A stretch of DNA of 64,000 bases from contig CP138355.1 of NCBI GenBank assembly GCA_033584155.1, positions 2,613,826-2,677,825 on the forward strand. Direction: 5' to 3'. The position numbers and the translations under genes were made by a program. Source of the DNA: Candidatus Electrothrix scaldis. Lineage in GTDB: Bacteria; Desulfobacterota; Desulfobulbia; Desulfobulbales; Desulfobulbaceae. Below the pieces are notes generated by a model. That model was not told where the DNA came from. It saw only the letters and a list, made by a program, of their open reading frames with translations, and ran no database searches. Of the stretch, positions 50,098-59,034 are shown piece by piece; the first letter of the stretch is position 1, and each line of letters starts with the position of its first letter.

Positions 50098-51795
50098 TTA
50101 ACGCTTTGTTTTATCTGCTCGACCTTCCACCAGCTCTTTGGCAAAGATCAGGGTTTGCTCGCTGGGATTATCACCGCCCAGCATTCTCGCCAATTCATGG
50201 ACCCGTTCATCGTAGGAAAGCTCTCGAATCGTGGTAAAGGTTCGGTTGGTGTCAACCTGCTTTTCCACCAGGAAATGGGCATCTGCATAGGCGGCGATCT
50301 GGGGGAGGTGGGTAATACAGAAGACCTGATGATGTCCGGCCAACTCGTCAATCTTACGGGCCACGGCCTCGGCAGCCTCGCCACCGATGCCCGCATCAAT
50401 TTCATCAAAGATGACCGTATCTACCTTGTCCCGTCGGGCAAGCAGGCATTTCATGGCCAGCATGAGCCGGGAAAGCTCGCCGCCGGAAACCACCTCGGTC
50501 AGGGGCTTGGGGGGCTCACCAGGATTGGCGGAAAAGAGAAAGGACACGGTGTCTCCTCCCGTTGCGGAGAGAGTGGCTGCATTGGCGAAGTCGCCAGTGC
50601 TTACCGAAACCTCAAACAGGGCCTGGCGAAAGCTTAAGGAGCCGAGTTCCGCCTGCATGGCTGCGGTTAATTGCTCTGCAACCTGCAAACGCTCATGAGA
50701 AAGTGCTTCCGCTTTGTACTGGAGTTCTTCCCCGATGGTATGCAGCTCTTTTTCCAGGGCGGCAATTTTTTCATCCAGATTATCGAGAGAGTTGAGTTCT
50801 TTTGCTACTTGCTCGGCAAATTCCAAGACCTCTTCCAGGGTGGTGCCGTATTTTCGCTGTAACTGACGAAGCTGGGCAAGTCGGGAGGATATCTGCTCCA
50901 TTCTTCCCTGGTCTCTGGGGATCGCCCCCAGATAATTACGGAGATTCCCCTCTAGATCCTCTACCTCAAAAAAAAGAGAGCTGCTCTGCTGAGAGAGTTC
51001 TTTGAGGGCCGAATCATAGGCCGTTGCATGCTCCATATTTTTCCGGATTTCCGTGAGCTGGGGTATTATCTGGTCTTGGAGTTGATAATGGCTTTTGCCG
51101 ACCAGTTCTGCCAGGGTGGTGGATGATTTGAGCAGGTCGCGTTCTTTAATGAGCTGCTCATCCTCTCCTGGCAAAGGAGCTGTTTCGCGGATCTCCTTGA
51201 GCTGAAAGTTGAGGAAGTCCCGGCGCTGCTCCTTATCCTGTTCCTGGGTTTGAAGTTCCCGCAGTTGGCGGGCCAGCTTCTGCCAACGACTGTAGACCTG
51301 TCGGTATTGCTCACGCTGCTCCCAAAGCTCGCCGTAGCTGTCGAGGAAATTGATATGGCTATTGCTTTTGAGTAGGAGCTGTTGGTCGTGCTGGCTGGCG
51401 ATATTAACCAGGCTTTCTGCCAAGGCATTGACCAGTTTGGTCGTTGCCAGCCTATCATTGATAAAAATCCTGCTTCGTCCCTTGCTGCTCACAATTCGGC
51501 GGAGGATACAGTCTTCTTCGTCTCCGTTCTCCAGGCCATGTTCTTGCAGGAGCGTCAGGATTTCCTCCTGCCCCTTGATGCCGAACTGGGCCTCAATCAC
51601 GGCCTGGTCACAATCGTTACGCACCCAGGAGGCTGAGGCCCGCCCGCCAGTGAGCAGATGCACGGCCTGAAGAATAATGGACTTGCCCGCCCCGGTTTCA
51701 CCAGTAAAGGCGATCAGGCCGGTGCCGGTTTCGGAGAAATCCAGATCCAGCCTGTTGATCAGGGCCAGATTATTGACACGTAATTCTTGAAGCAT
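50098..51795 (-). CDS. recN: DNA repair protein RecN
   Basis: SMC-like ATPase of 565 residues that acts at DNA double-strand breaks with RecA. Walker A TGETGAGKS is near residues 30-38, the coiled coil spans about 160-365, and the C-terminal head has the signature VSGGELSRLML and Walker B IFDEIDAGIGGE. Length and order are standard. The 5' end has been copied at 52625-52770 (see that entry). The PP-loop gene follows. Confidence 0.95.
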   Translation of the reverse strand: MLQELRVNNLALINRLDLDFSETGTGLIAFTGETGAGKSIILQAVHLLTGGRASASWVRNDCDQAVIEAQFGIKGQEEILTLLQEHGLENGDEEDCILRRIVSSKGRSRIFINDRLATTKLVNALAESLVNIASQHDQQLLLKSNSHINFLDSYGELWEQREQYRQVYSRWQKLARQLRELQTQEQDKEQRRDFLNFQLKEIRETAPLPGEDEQLIKERDLLKSSTTLAELVGKSHYQLQDQIIPQLTEIRKNMEHATAYDSALKELSQQSSSLFFEVEDLEGNLRNYLGAIPRDQGRMEQISSRLAQLRQLQRKYGTTLEEVLEFAEQVAKELNSLDNLDEKIAALEKELHTIGEELQYKAEALSHERLQVAEQLTAAMQAELGSLSFRQALFEVSVSTGDFANAATLSATGGDTVSFLFSANPGEPPKPLTEVVSGGELSRLMLAMKCLLARRDKVDTVIFDEIDAGIGGEAAEAVARKIDELAGHHQVFCITHLPQIAAYADAHFLVEKQVDTNRTFTTIRELSYDERVHELARMLGGDNPSEQTLIFAKELVEGRADKTKR

Positions 51796-51916
51796 GATGT
51801 TATACGCTCAGAGGAGCCTGAGCTGATAGGAAATTCAGTGGTAATTTTTTCAACAGTATCGTCAAGATCAGTAGGGTCAGGCTTAATTTTTTCCTATTGA
51901 TTTTCTATTAATTTTT

Positions 51917-51946
51917 CCGGGTTCATCCTCAGTAAGATGAACCCGG
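51917..51946. terminator. Stem-loop between the Tat protein gene and recN
   Basis: CCGGGTTCATC pairs with GATGAACCCGG (11 bp, loop of 8), 18 bases after the stop at 51965 on the minus strand. On that strand it is followed by A-rich rather than T-rich sequence, so its role as a terminator is uncertain. Confidence 0.45.
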
Positions 51947-51964
51947 TGTACTCTTTTCCTCCGG

Positions 51965-52600
51965 CTAATAGTAGAGCGTTACACTGCTCGGATGCGTACC
52001 TCTCTTAGCATACACTTCCATAGTCGGGATGTCTGGATTGTTGCCACTATATGATCCGCCGGGTTGGTATTTCCTATAGTCGTTTTTATCCCCCTTCATA
52101 GCCATCTTTCTGGAATCAGGGACAGAGAGTTCGTTGCCATCACTCCAGACCAGGAGTAACGAATTGCCATACTGGGGGCCAAGTTTTGGAAAGACTATTT
52201 TGTGCTGGCGAACCCCATCACAGAACATTATTGCACCAGTATCTTGTATGATCAGCTTGTTGTTATATCCTCGGAGGTCACTCTTCGCCTCACTTTGCGG
52301 GGCAGCATCTATTGAGACAACCTCTTCTTCTGCAGCCTGGGCAGGTTGTTCTGTTTCCTCTGTTTCTTTTTCAATGTCTTCAATATGACGCTGTTCAACA
52401 ATTTTGATAAGCTCTTCCAAGCCGCTTGTTGTAGCATGGGCAGGGAGGGCACCGAATTCGATAATGGGTGTTGACCATTTTTGAGACAGCAGCGAACAAC
52501 CGGCTAAGGCAACAGTTCCTGTGGCTATTTTTCGGATAGCAGTCCTGCGGCTTTGATTTATCTCTTCCTGATGAGTGTCGGTGTGGTTATTTCTTTGCAT
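51965..52600 (-). CDS. Tat-exported protein of unknown function
   Basis: 211 residues if started at ATG 52600. A twin-arginine signal is visible (SRRTAIRKIATGTVALAGC), followed by KWSTPIIEFGALPAHATT, the usual mark of small Tat substrates of Proteobacteria. The rest has an acidic Glu-rich helix (about 75-110) and then a beta-rich C-terminal domain I do not recognise. The reading frame runs without a stop back into a copied piece of recN (52625-52755), so a longer, chimeric start is possible, but that would bury the signal. Ribosome site at 52600 is weak. TatA/B/C are encoded about 5 kb away. Confidence 0.6.
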   Translation of the reverse strand: MQRNNHTDTHQEEINQSRRTAIRKIATGTVALAGCSLLSQKWSTPIIEFGALPAHATTSGLEELIKIVEQRHIEDIEKETEETEQPAQAAEEEVVSIDAAPQSEAKSDLRGYNNKLIIQDTGAIMFCDGVRQHKIVFPKLGPQYGNSLLLVWSDGNELSVPDSRKMAMKGDKNDYRKYQPGGSYSGNNPDIPTMEVYAKRGTHPSSVTLYY

Positions 52601-52624
52601 TTTTAAAGCACTGGGGTATGAGGT

Positions 52625-52770
52625 TTCTGCTTGAATAATGGACTTGCCCGCCCCGGTTTCACCAGTAAAGGCGACCAGGCCGGGGCCGGTTTCGGAGAAA
52701 TCCAGCTCCAGCCTGTTGATCAGGGCCAGATTGTTGACACGTACTTCTTGAAGCATGGTGTTATATGGTA
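52625..52770 (-). repeat. Partial duplication of the 5' end of recN
   Basis: About 140 bases near-identical to 51645-51800, with a few substitutions, covering the recN upstream leader, start codon and the first 40 codons as far as the P-loop (GETGAGKSII). It is in the same orientation as recN. The copy then joins the Tat protein gene in frame. It looks like the product of an insertion with a target duplication or an unequal event. The fused frame begins at ATG 52755. Confidence 0.92.
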
Positions 52771-53178
52771 TGCGTAGCGTGGCGGTCGCAGGTTGTACTG
52801 TTTTGTATTTTATGGTACCTCTTTTTGTCAAGAATCCCTGAAACAGGAGAGTATCGGGAGCCAAGAATACTCCAAATTTTCCAATACGCAAGCAATTGAT
52901 GTACAGAGAAAGAGTGTTTCCGCGTATTTGTTTTTTCGGCAGGTGCTGCCATTTATGGGAACAAGCTTACAACCCCCGAAGTATCATTTCGCTCGACAGG
53001 TTAATGCGCAAGGACTATATCCTTGTCAAGTCTTGTGACTTTTTTTGGCTTCTTCTCTGGTAAACCGGAATATTCTGAGCCGAAGGAGAGAGGGTTCCGG
53101 CATATCAGCATGCAATTATCTTTACACTGCTATTTTAACGGATAAGTACAACAGCAAAATCAAAAAAGGAGGTATAGC
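52771..53178. other. Intergenic region upstream of the deacetylase gene
   Basis: About 410 bases without a clear gene. Divergent genes start on both sides, so promoters for both should be here; none was placed with confidence. AAAAAAGGAGGTATAGC gives the ribosome site of the plus-strand gene. Confidence 0.5.
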
Positions 53179-54246
53179 ATGGCGAGTTCTATCACCGGCT
53201 CTGTAGGACAGGGGGGCATAAACCGTGCCGAAGATGTACGAACGGTTCAAGAGTTGTTCAATAAGATATTATCCGCACCATTGCCGCTCAGCGATCAGGT
53301 CTCGGATGAACTGATTCAAGCTATTACCAATTTTCAGAAAGCCTTTCTCTCTCGTCCCGACGGCAGGATTGATGTGAACGGCAGAACATGGCGGGAACTC
53401 ACTGCGGCAGCGGAAAAGCCGGAAAGAGAAGAAATCAGCGGTTCCGTTGGGCAGGGCGGTCAGAACAGTCCGCAGGATGTGCAGGTAGTCTATGCCCTGT
53501 TCAATAAGATTCTTTCACGACCGCTGGCATTCAGCGATCAGGTCTCGGATGAACTGATTCAGGCTATCCGGGATTTGCAAAAAAACTTCATGTCTCATCC
53601 TGATGGCAGGATTGATGTGGGCGGCAGAACATGGCGGCGGCTGACAACCCCGGCAGGGGGCATCGGTAAAGCCGTCATTCTTTCCTTTGATGATGGCCCG
53701 GCCCCGACCAGTGCCCTGCACTCCATTCTGGACACTCTGGATCGCCACAACATCAAGGCGGAATTTTATGTTCTTGGGCAGGAGGTGGACAGTAATCCGT
53801 CAGCGGTGAAAGAAATCGCGAACCGGGGGCACAAGGTGCAGAATCACTCCTATACGCATCCGAATCTGGCTGGCCTGTCCAAATCAGCAGTGCGGAAGGA
53901 ACTGGAGAAGACCCAGGAAAGCATCAAGAAGGCCGCCGGAGTCACCCCAACCAAAATTCGTCCTCCATATGGAGCAGGCGGTTGGCCGCCTTATGATCGG
54001 GAGCTTGCTGCTGTGGCGAAAGAGCTGTCCCTGACTATTCAGAACTGGGATATCGACACCGAGGATTGGAAATCACCTAAGGGGATTGGTCCTGCCAAAC
54101 GGGCAATGATTGATCGGCAATTTCAACGAAAGCAGCATCAGAGCGTGTTTAGTGTATTGATGCACGTTCTGCCGGATACTGCCGATGATCTTGAGGACTT
54201 CATTACTCAACTCAAACAGTGGGGATTTACCTTTGCCAAGCCGTAA
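53179..54246 (+). CDS. Polysaccharide deacetylase with two peptidoglycan-binding-like modules
   Basis: 355 residues. Two repeats of about 75 residues (5-75 and 85-155) share the pattern SVGQGG...LFNKIL...SDQVSDELIQAI...PDGRID..GRTWR, like a peptidoglycan-binding domain. The NodB domain follows (about 165-350): LSFDDGPAP holds the catalytic Asp and metal Asp, NHSYTHPNL the two metal His, and RPPYGAGGW the later loop. No signal peptide is visible, which is unusual for a wall-modifying enzyme and may mean delivery by another route (inference). AAAGGAGG precedes the ATG. First of three genes in a cassette with a BamE-like lipoprotein and a second module-bearing protein. Confidence 0.85.
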   Translation: MASSITGSVGQGGINRAEDVRTVQELFNKILSAPLPLSDQVSDELIQAITNFQKAFLSRPDGRIDVNGRTWRELTAAAEKPEREEISGSVGQGGQNSPQDVQVVYALFNKILSRPLAFSDQVSDELIQAIRDLQKNFMSHPDGRIDVGGRTWRRLTTPAGGIGKAVILSFDDGPAPTSALHSILDTLDRHNIKAEFYVLGQEVDSNPSAVKEIANRGHKVQNHSYTHPNLAGLSKSAVRKELEKTQESIKKAAGVTPTKIRPPYGAGGWPPYDRELAAVAKELSLTIQNWDIDTEDWKSPKGIGPAKRAMIDRQFQRKQHQSVFSVLMHVLPDTADDLEDFITQLKQWGFTFAKP

Positions 54247-55130
54247 TCGCGTCAGCATGCTGCTGTTGCTTATTGTTCTGATGGGCATTACCTGTACGGA
54301 CTGTACCGGTCGGGATCAGAAATCGGAGCAGGTCGAACGGGCAGGCAGCAGCTACAGAACACAGAAGGACTATACCAGCCTTGAGCTCATCTCGAAACAT
54401 CTGCATAGAGGGATGCCCCGCAGCGAGGTGGAAGAACTCCTCGGCAAGGCGGATTACTCGCCTATCGAGGGACAGGAGTATTATTCCTCGGATCGCCGGG
54501 AAGCGGTAGGCAGCGGGAAAGAGCGGATGAATGTCACAGTTGGGCTGGTTGTGGAGTACCGAGATGACCAGGGGGAGCTGACCGGGAAGTTGCAGAGGTT
54601 CTGGTTAGGTCGCATCGGGGAATAAAAGAACGCTAAAAAAGGAGGAGCAGCAATGCCGGTTTCTATCAGCGGTTCAGTGGGTGATGCAGGGGGAGAGAAT
54701 CGTCCCGAGGATGTGCGTACCGTGTACGCTCTGTTCAATAAAGTTTTACCGACACCGCTGGTGGTCAGCGATGAATGTTCTGCGGAACTGATGCAGGCGA
54801 TTCGGGATTTTCAGTCAGCCTTCATGTCTCGCCCTGACGGCAGGATTGATGTGGGCGGCAGAACATGGCGGGAACTTAACGCTGCTGTCAATGCCTCGGA
54901 CGGTGAACTGACCGGTTCCGTGGGCGACTCAGGCGGGCAGAACCGCCCTCGTGATGTCCGCATTGTCTACGCTCTGTTCAATAAAGTCTTACCGTCGCCG
55001 CTGGCGGTCAGCGATGAATGCTCTGCGGAGCTGATGCAGGCAATTCGGGATTTTCAGTCGACCTTTATGTCCCGCCCTGATGGCAGGATTGATGTAGGTG
55101 GCAGAACGTGGAGGGAGCTTGTTGCTGCGG
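53195..55130 (+). repeat. Four copies of a peptidoglycan-binding-like module in two proteins
   Basis: Copies begin about 53195, 53440, 54665 and 54910. Each ends with the nearly identical segment GGCAGGATTGATGTGG...GGCAGAACATGG (at about 53364, 53605, 54841 and 55082). The DNA is more alike within each protein than between them, pointing to duplication inside each gene. Confidence 0.85.
54257..54625 (+). CDS. BamE/SmpA-like small lipoprotein
   Basis: 122 residues. A hydrophobic signal (LLLLIVLMGITC) ends in a Cys-containing region, so a lipoprotein is likely although the exact lipobox (GITC or TDC) is ambiguous. The C-terminal part has LHRGMPRSEVEELLGKADY, the fold start of BamE/SmpA/OmlA proteins. 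It is encoded between two enzymes that carry peptidoglycan modules, starting 10 bases after the deacetylase stop. It might protect the cell from these enzymes or sit at the outer membrane with them (inference). A longer reading from 54185 would overlap the deacetylase. Confidence 0.7.
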   Translation: MLLLLIVLMGITCTDCTGRDQKSEQVERAGSSYRTQKDYTSLELISKHLHRGMPRSEVEELLGKADYSPIEGQEYYSSDRREAVGSGKERMNVTVGLVVEYRDDQGELTGKLQRFWLGRIGE

Positions 55131-56608
55131 CAGACTCTGGAGAACCTGAGGAGGAGCCGGACGGGGATATCAATGTCGGTGGTGCAGGTGCAGCCTGGAC
55201 AGCCCGCAATCAATGGGACCGCGACTACGAGGCGGCATTCTCCGACTGGGTGAAGCAGCTCTTTGCCGACAAGAAAGGATCACTGGCCGCCTGCCTGCGC
55301 AATCCTGCGGGCAACAGCCTGTATTCGGAGGAAGACCGCAACCTTTCCATCCACTGTGACTGCGCTGATCTGCCCTATCTGCTCCGGGCCTATTTCAGCT
55401 ATAAGAAACGGTTGCCCTTTTCTTTCAACTCAAGCATCTCCGGTGGTCGCTACACCAATAATAACCAACCCGGCAGGCGCAGTTCCTTTCTCAATTATTC
55501 CAGCTTTGCCAGCATGGCCAGGGCGATTTCCAACTTCGTTCATAGCGGTTTTTTTCGTTATCTTTGGACCACAGAAAAGACCGACACCTACCTCTGTGAG
55601 GTGAACCGCGACAGTGTTGCGCCGGGCACGATCTATTACGATCCTAACGGGCACGTACTGGTGGTTTCCAGAGTGGACGACGACGGCACGGTCTGGTTTG
55701 TGGATGCTCATCCGGATAACAGCCTCACCAGTAAGCGTTTCGGTGCCCATCTCTCCCGGGGTTCCTGCAAACAGGGAGGAGGCTTCCGGGTCTGGCGGGA
55801 GCAAAAGGTGAGCAATAGCGGCAGTTTTGCCCTGGCGTCCAATGCTAATTCCCGCTTCTTCGACTCCGGCAAAAGCCAATGTCAGGACAGCTATCAGGTT
55901 GACGGGCTTATGCTTGATTATCACCAATGGGTCAAGCGGATGCTGGCTATTGGTAGCGGCAGAGTTGATCCGGTCAGGGAAATCAATCAGCAGATGGCGG
56001 CCCTGGACCAGGCCCTTCAGGATCGGGTGGAATCCGTGGAAGCGGCTGTCTTACAGGGGGTCCACCGCAAGGCCCATCCGTCAAGCCTGCCCTATAATAT
56101 ATACGGCACTGAGGGCGAGTGGGAATCCTTTTCCACGCCGGGCCGGGATGCACGTCTCAAGGCCCAGGTTCGGGAGATGTTTGATCTGATGAAGCAGAGC
56201 GTGACCGCTGTGGCTTCGGGCAATCATCCCTATGAATTCAGCGGCAGTGCCAGTGAGTTGGTGCGCAAGTACGATGCCATCTGGCAGGCAAACGCATCTG
56301 GTGTGCAGGTCCGTTATACCGACTCCAGCGGGGACAAGGTCACTCTGACGCTGAGGGAAATCATGGATCGCCTGTTCAAGCTTTCCTTTGATCCCTATCA
56401 TTGCCCGGAATTGCGCTGGGGAGATACCGAGGCCGCTTCCTGCCCTGACGGATCAAACAAGAGGCAATGGTATGAGCAGGAACAACGGTTGCGTAACGTC
56501 ATTGACAAAGATAATCAGGCCCATACCACGCTGGATTGGGGACCGGAGCAGACCCCGGATATCCATCTTGGGCAGCTGCTGGAACGGCTCACGCAGGAGT
56601 ATGCCTGA
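54653..56608 (+). CDS. Peptidoglycan-binding-like modules joined to an NlpC/P60- or CHAP-like domain
   Basis: 651 residues. Two modules (5-78 and 87-160) of the same type as in the deacetylase begin the protein, nearly identical to each other in DNA (the GRIDVGGRTWREL segment). After a linker comes a region of about 180-420 with a candidate Cys protease order: Cys in HCDCADLPY (residues 235-237), His334 in NGHVLVV, and Asp351 in VDAHPD, as in NlpC/P60 or CHAP amidases. The rest (about 430-651) is helical with no family recognised. No signal peptide. AAAGGAGGAGC precedes the ATG. Likely a peptidoglycan hydrolase; the function of the C-terminal half is unknown. Confidence 0.72.
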   Translation: MPVSISGSVGDAGGENRPEDVRTVYALFNKVLPTPLVVSDECSAELMQAIRDFQSAFMSRPDGRIDVGGRTWRELNAAVNASDGELTGSVGDSGGQNRPRDVRIVYALFNKVLPSPLAVSDECSAELMQAIRDFQSTFMSRPDGRIDVGGRTWRELVAAADSGEPEEEPDGDINVGGAGAAWTARNQWDRDYEAAFSDWVKQLFADKKGSLAACLRNPAGNSLYSEEDRNLSIHCDCADLPYLLRAYFSYKKRLPFSFNSSISGGRYTNNNQPGRRSSFLNYSSFASMARAISNFVHSGFFRYLWTTEKTDTYLCEVNRDSVAPGTIYYDPNGHVLVVSRVDDDGTVWFVDAHPDNSLTSKRFGAHLSRGSCKQGGGFRVWREQKVSNSGSFALASNANSRFFDSGKSQCQDSYQVDGLMLDYHQWVKRMLAIGSGRVDPVREINQQMAALDQALQDRVESVEAAVLQGVHRKAHPSSLPYNIYGTEGEWESFSTPGRDARLKAQVREMFDLMKQSVTAVASGNHPYEFSGSASELVRKYDAIWQANASGVQVRYTDSSGDKVTLTLREIMDRLFKLSFDPYHCPELRWGDTEAASCPDGSNKRQWYEQEQRLRNVIDKDNQAHTTLDWGPEQTPDIHLGQLLERLTQEYA

Positions 56609-56919
56609 GGCAGCTCACCCCACAGCCCGGTGCCTTGCGCCGGGCTGCATAATTACCTGCCATCACCTGTAAATTATCTATTAAATTATCTATGCCCCGA
56701 TCGGAGGAATAATCACCTCCGGGCCGAGTACTCCTTCCAGCGGGCCAACCGCAAGGGTCTTCTCAGTATTGGGGGAGGCTCCAACCTTACTCTTTGCTCT
56801 ATCTCAGGCTATGATCATTCAGGTCAAAGCGACACGGAAAAAGGAAGTTTGTCTTGACGGATGAAAGAGGTTTTGTGTATAGCCTGTGTATACAGAAGCG
56901 TGCTCAACAGGAGGAAATT
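56609..56919. other. Intergenic region between the cassette and the toxin-antitoxin pair
   Basis: About 310 bases without a convincing gene. CAGCCCGG pairs with CCGGGCTG (56623-56647, loop of 9), a hairpin that may end the cassette transcript, though no U-run follows. A good ribosome site, AGGAGG, precedes the antitoxin start at 56920. Confidence 0.55.
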
Positions 56920-57198
56920 ATGGCATCCGCAAAGACAAGGAATACCCCCATCAATATCCGGGCTCGCCAGAGCCAGCGTGAACTTATTGACCGAGCTGCC
57001 GCGCTTTTGAATAAGAATAGGACGGATTTTATTCTTGAAGCCTCGTGCAGAGAGGCGGAGAATGTCTTACTGGACCAGCGTCTTTTTATTCTTGACGAAA
57101 AACAATTCGCCGAGTTTGATGCTGCTTTACAGGAGCGATTTACTGATAATAGGCATATTCAGCGATTGCTTGAAGGAAAAGCGCCGTGGGACGAATAA
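56920..57198 (+). CDS. DUF1778 antitoxin (TacA-like)
   Basis: 92 residues. A ribbon-helix-helix N-terminus (INIRARQSQRELIDRAAALL) and a C-terminal toxin-binding tail (QFAEFDAALQERF) are the DUF1778/TacA pattern. It represses its own operon and neutralises the adjacent acetyltransferase. ATG 56920 is chosen because AGGAGGAAA lies just before it. The stop overlaps the toxin start. Confidence 0.92.
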   Translation: MASAKTRNTPINIRARQSQRELIDRAAALLNKNRTDFILEASCREAENVLLDQRLFILDEKQFAEFDAALQERFTDNRHIQRLLEGKAPWDE

Positions 57199-57704
57199 CA
57201 GCACCAGAGCCGTTGACTTCATGTCACGATACTGTGCGCTTCGATTGCGGAGTCCCCTCGATAAACGACTGGCTTCGTAATCAGGGATTGCGTAATGAGA
57301 TTTCTGGAGCCTCTCGTACCTATGTGGTGTGTCAGTCCGGGATAGCTGTTGGCTTTTACTCTTTTTCAACAGGAAGCGTTACCTGTTGCGGAAAAAAGGT
57401 GGATAGAGAAAATCATGCTGCGGTCCCGGTTATTGTCCTGTCCCGTCTGGCTGTTGATGTGCGTTGGCAGGGCAGGGGGATAGGCGTTGGTCTGTTAAAG
57501 GATGTTGTTGCCCGTTCCTTATATGTTGCCAGTAAGATAGATGTTCGGGCACTTCTGGTTCATTCCCTGAATGACCAGGTGAAAAATTTTTATGCAAGAT
57601 ATGGTTTTACTGAATTAACCATCAATCCGATGGTGCTAAACCTCCCTGTTGCTGACGATGGAGAGAAGCTACTGAATCAGGACCATCTCGGAAAAACTCT
57701 GTAA
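57186..57704 (+). CDS. GNAT-family toxin (TacT-like)
   Basis: 172 residues, GNAT acetyltransferase that in relatives blocks translation by acetylating charged tRNA. The acetyl-CoA loop is WQGRGIGVGLL and the family marks FDCGVPSINDWLR and GASRTYVV are present. It begins with GTG and overlaps the antitoxin by 13 bases. Complete and likely active. Confidence 0.9.
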   Translation: MGRITAPEPLTSCHDTVRFDCGVPSINDWLRNQGLRNEISGASRTYVVCQSGIAVGFYSFSTGSVTCCGKKVDRENHAAVPVIVLSRLAVDVRWQGRGIGVGLLKDVVARSLYVASKIDVRALLVHSLNDQVKNFYARYGFTELTINPMVLNLPVADDGEKLLNQDHLGKTL

Positions 57705-57724
57705 CAGAATCGTAAAAGAAAAAT

Positions 57725-58243
57725 ATGTTTGGAATAGGTTTGCCGGAAATGATCGTGATTCTGGCAGTAGCATTGATTGTAGTCGGGCCTGATAAGCTGC
57801 CGGAGCTGGCGCGTTCTTTGGCAAAGGGTGTCAATGAACTGAAAAAGACCATGAATCAGGTCAAAGACAGCCTGAATGAGGAAACACAGGTTGTTAGCTC
57901 GGTGCAACGTGATCTGCAACAGACCGCTGGTCAGGTGAAGACCCAGCTCCTGGAAGAGGGGATAAAAAGTCCCAACCTCTGGAAGCAGGAAGGAGAAAAG
58001 ACTTCTGATCAGGATGAGTCTGGGGAAGGCGAGGTTGTTGAAGCAGAGACCCGTCCCCTTCGCTCCTGGGAAGAGGAGGGCGATGTTACTCCGGCTCGAC
58101 AGAATGATTCTGAAGAAGATTCTAAAGAAGAACCTGAGGCCCTGGCAGACGATGTTGAAGACGCCCCTGAAGAATCATCCGAAGAATCTGAGGTCGCAGA
58201 AAATGATGATACCTCTGCAACGCGCCCAACTCCAGCCGCATGA
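57725..58243 (+). CDS. tatB: Sec-independent translocase subunit TatB
   Basis: 172 residues: a single helix at the N-terminus (FGIGLPEMIVILAVALIVVG), an amphipathic hinge (DKLPELARSLAKGVNELKKT) and a long acidic tail, which makes it TatB-like rather than TatA. With TatC it forms the receptor for twin-arginine substrates. tatC starts inside its stop (ATGA). Confidence 0.88.
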   Translation: MFGIGLPEMIVILAVALIVVGPDKLPELARSLAKGVNELKKTMNQVKDSLNEETQVVSSVQRDLQQTAGQVKTQLLEEGIKSPNLWKQEGEKTSDQDESGEGEVVEAETRPLRSWEEEGDVTPARQNDSEEDSKEEPEALADDVEDAPEESSEESEVAENDDTSATRPTPAA

Positions 58244-58971
58244 CCACCGACTCACTGCTTGAACGTTTCCGCCCTCACCACCAGGAGCTGAGAGAGCGGC
58301 TTCTCAGATCTTTTCTTGCTATCGCCCTCAGTACGGCCTGTGCCTATTATTTTATAGATCAGCTTGCCGCCTTCTGCACCCAGCCCTTGTTTACGGCTGC
58401 CCCAACCTTGGAAAAACTGGTCTACACCAAGCTCACCGATGCCTTTGTATCCTATATTAAGCTGGCGCTTCTTTTTGGTATTACGGTCAGTTTTCCTTAC
58501 TTGCTGTATCAAATATGGATGTTTGTTGCACCGGGGCTTTTAGAAAAGGAACGAGTCTTGGCCCGGAGGGTCATTTTCTGGTCCACAGGGCTGTTTGTAA
58601 GTGGCGCGCTGTTCGGGTTCTTTGTAGTTCTGCCGAAAACCTTGGCGTTTTTTATGAGCTATGCTGGCGAGAATTTAGCGCCCATGCCGAAGCTGGGGCT
58701 CTATCTGACCTTTGTTGCCCGCATGGTGCTTGCCTTTGCCATCTCCTTTGAGATTCCTTTTCTTATGGTTATGACAACCAGTGTCGGCCTCGTTACTCGT
58801 GACCACTTCAAAGCAAAACGGAAGTATTTTTACATTGCTATCGTTGTTCTTTCCTTTCTTCTGACTGTTGGTGAAATCACAGCCACTGTCTTGCTCTCCT
58901 TTCCCTTATTCGCTCTTTATGAGGCCGGAATTCTTGCTGGGCGAATTTTTATCAGCAAGGAGAAGGGGTAA
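58240..58971 (+). CDS. tatC: Sec-independent translocase subunit TatC
   Basis: 243 residues with six helices. Marks of TatC: the N-terminal HHQELRERLLRS, PYLLYQIWMFVAPGLLEKER and the late FEIPFLMVM. It recognises the twin-arginine signal. The start overlaps tatB by four bases. Confidence 0.95.
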   Translation: MTTDSLLERFRPHHQELRERLLRSFLAIALSTACAYYFIDQLAAFCTQPLFTAAPTLEKLVYTKLTDAFVSYIKLALLFGITVSFPYLLYQIWMFVAPGLLEKERVLARRVIFWSTGLFVSGALFGFFVVLPKTLAFFMSYAGENLAPMPKLGLYLTFVARMVLAFAISFEIPFLMVMTTSVGLVTRDHFKAKRKYFYIAIVVLSFLLTVGEITATVLLSFPLFALYEAGILAGRIFISKEKG

Positions 58972-59034
58972 TAATTCGTAATAATGGCAAGAGTTGCCCT
59001 TGATGTTCTGGATGCTGGATTGAGGTGGGAGCGC

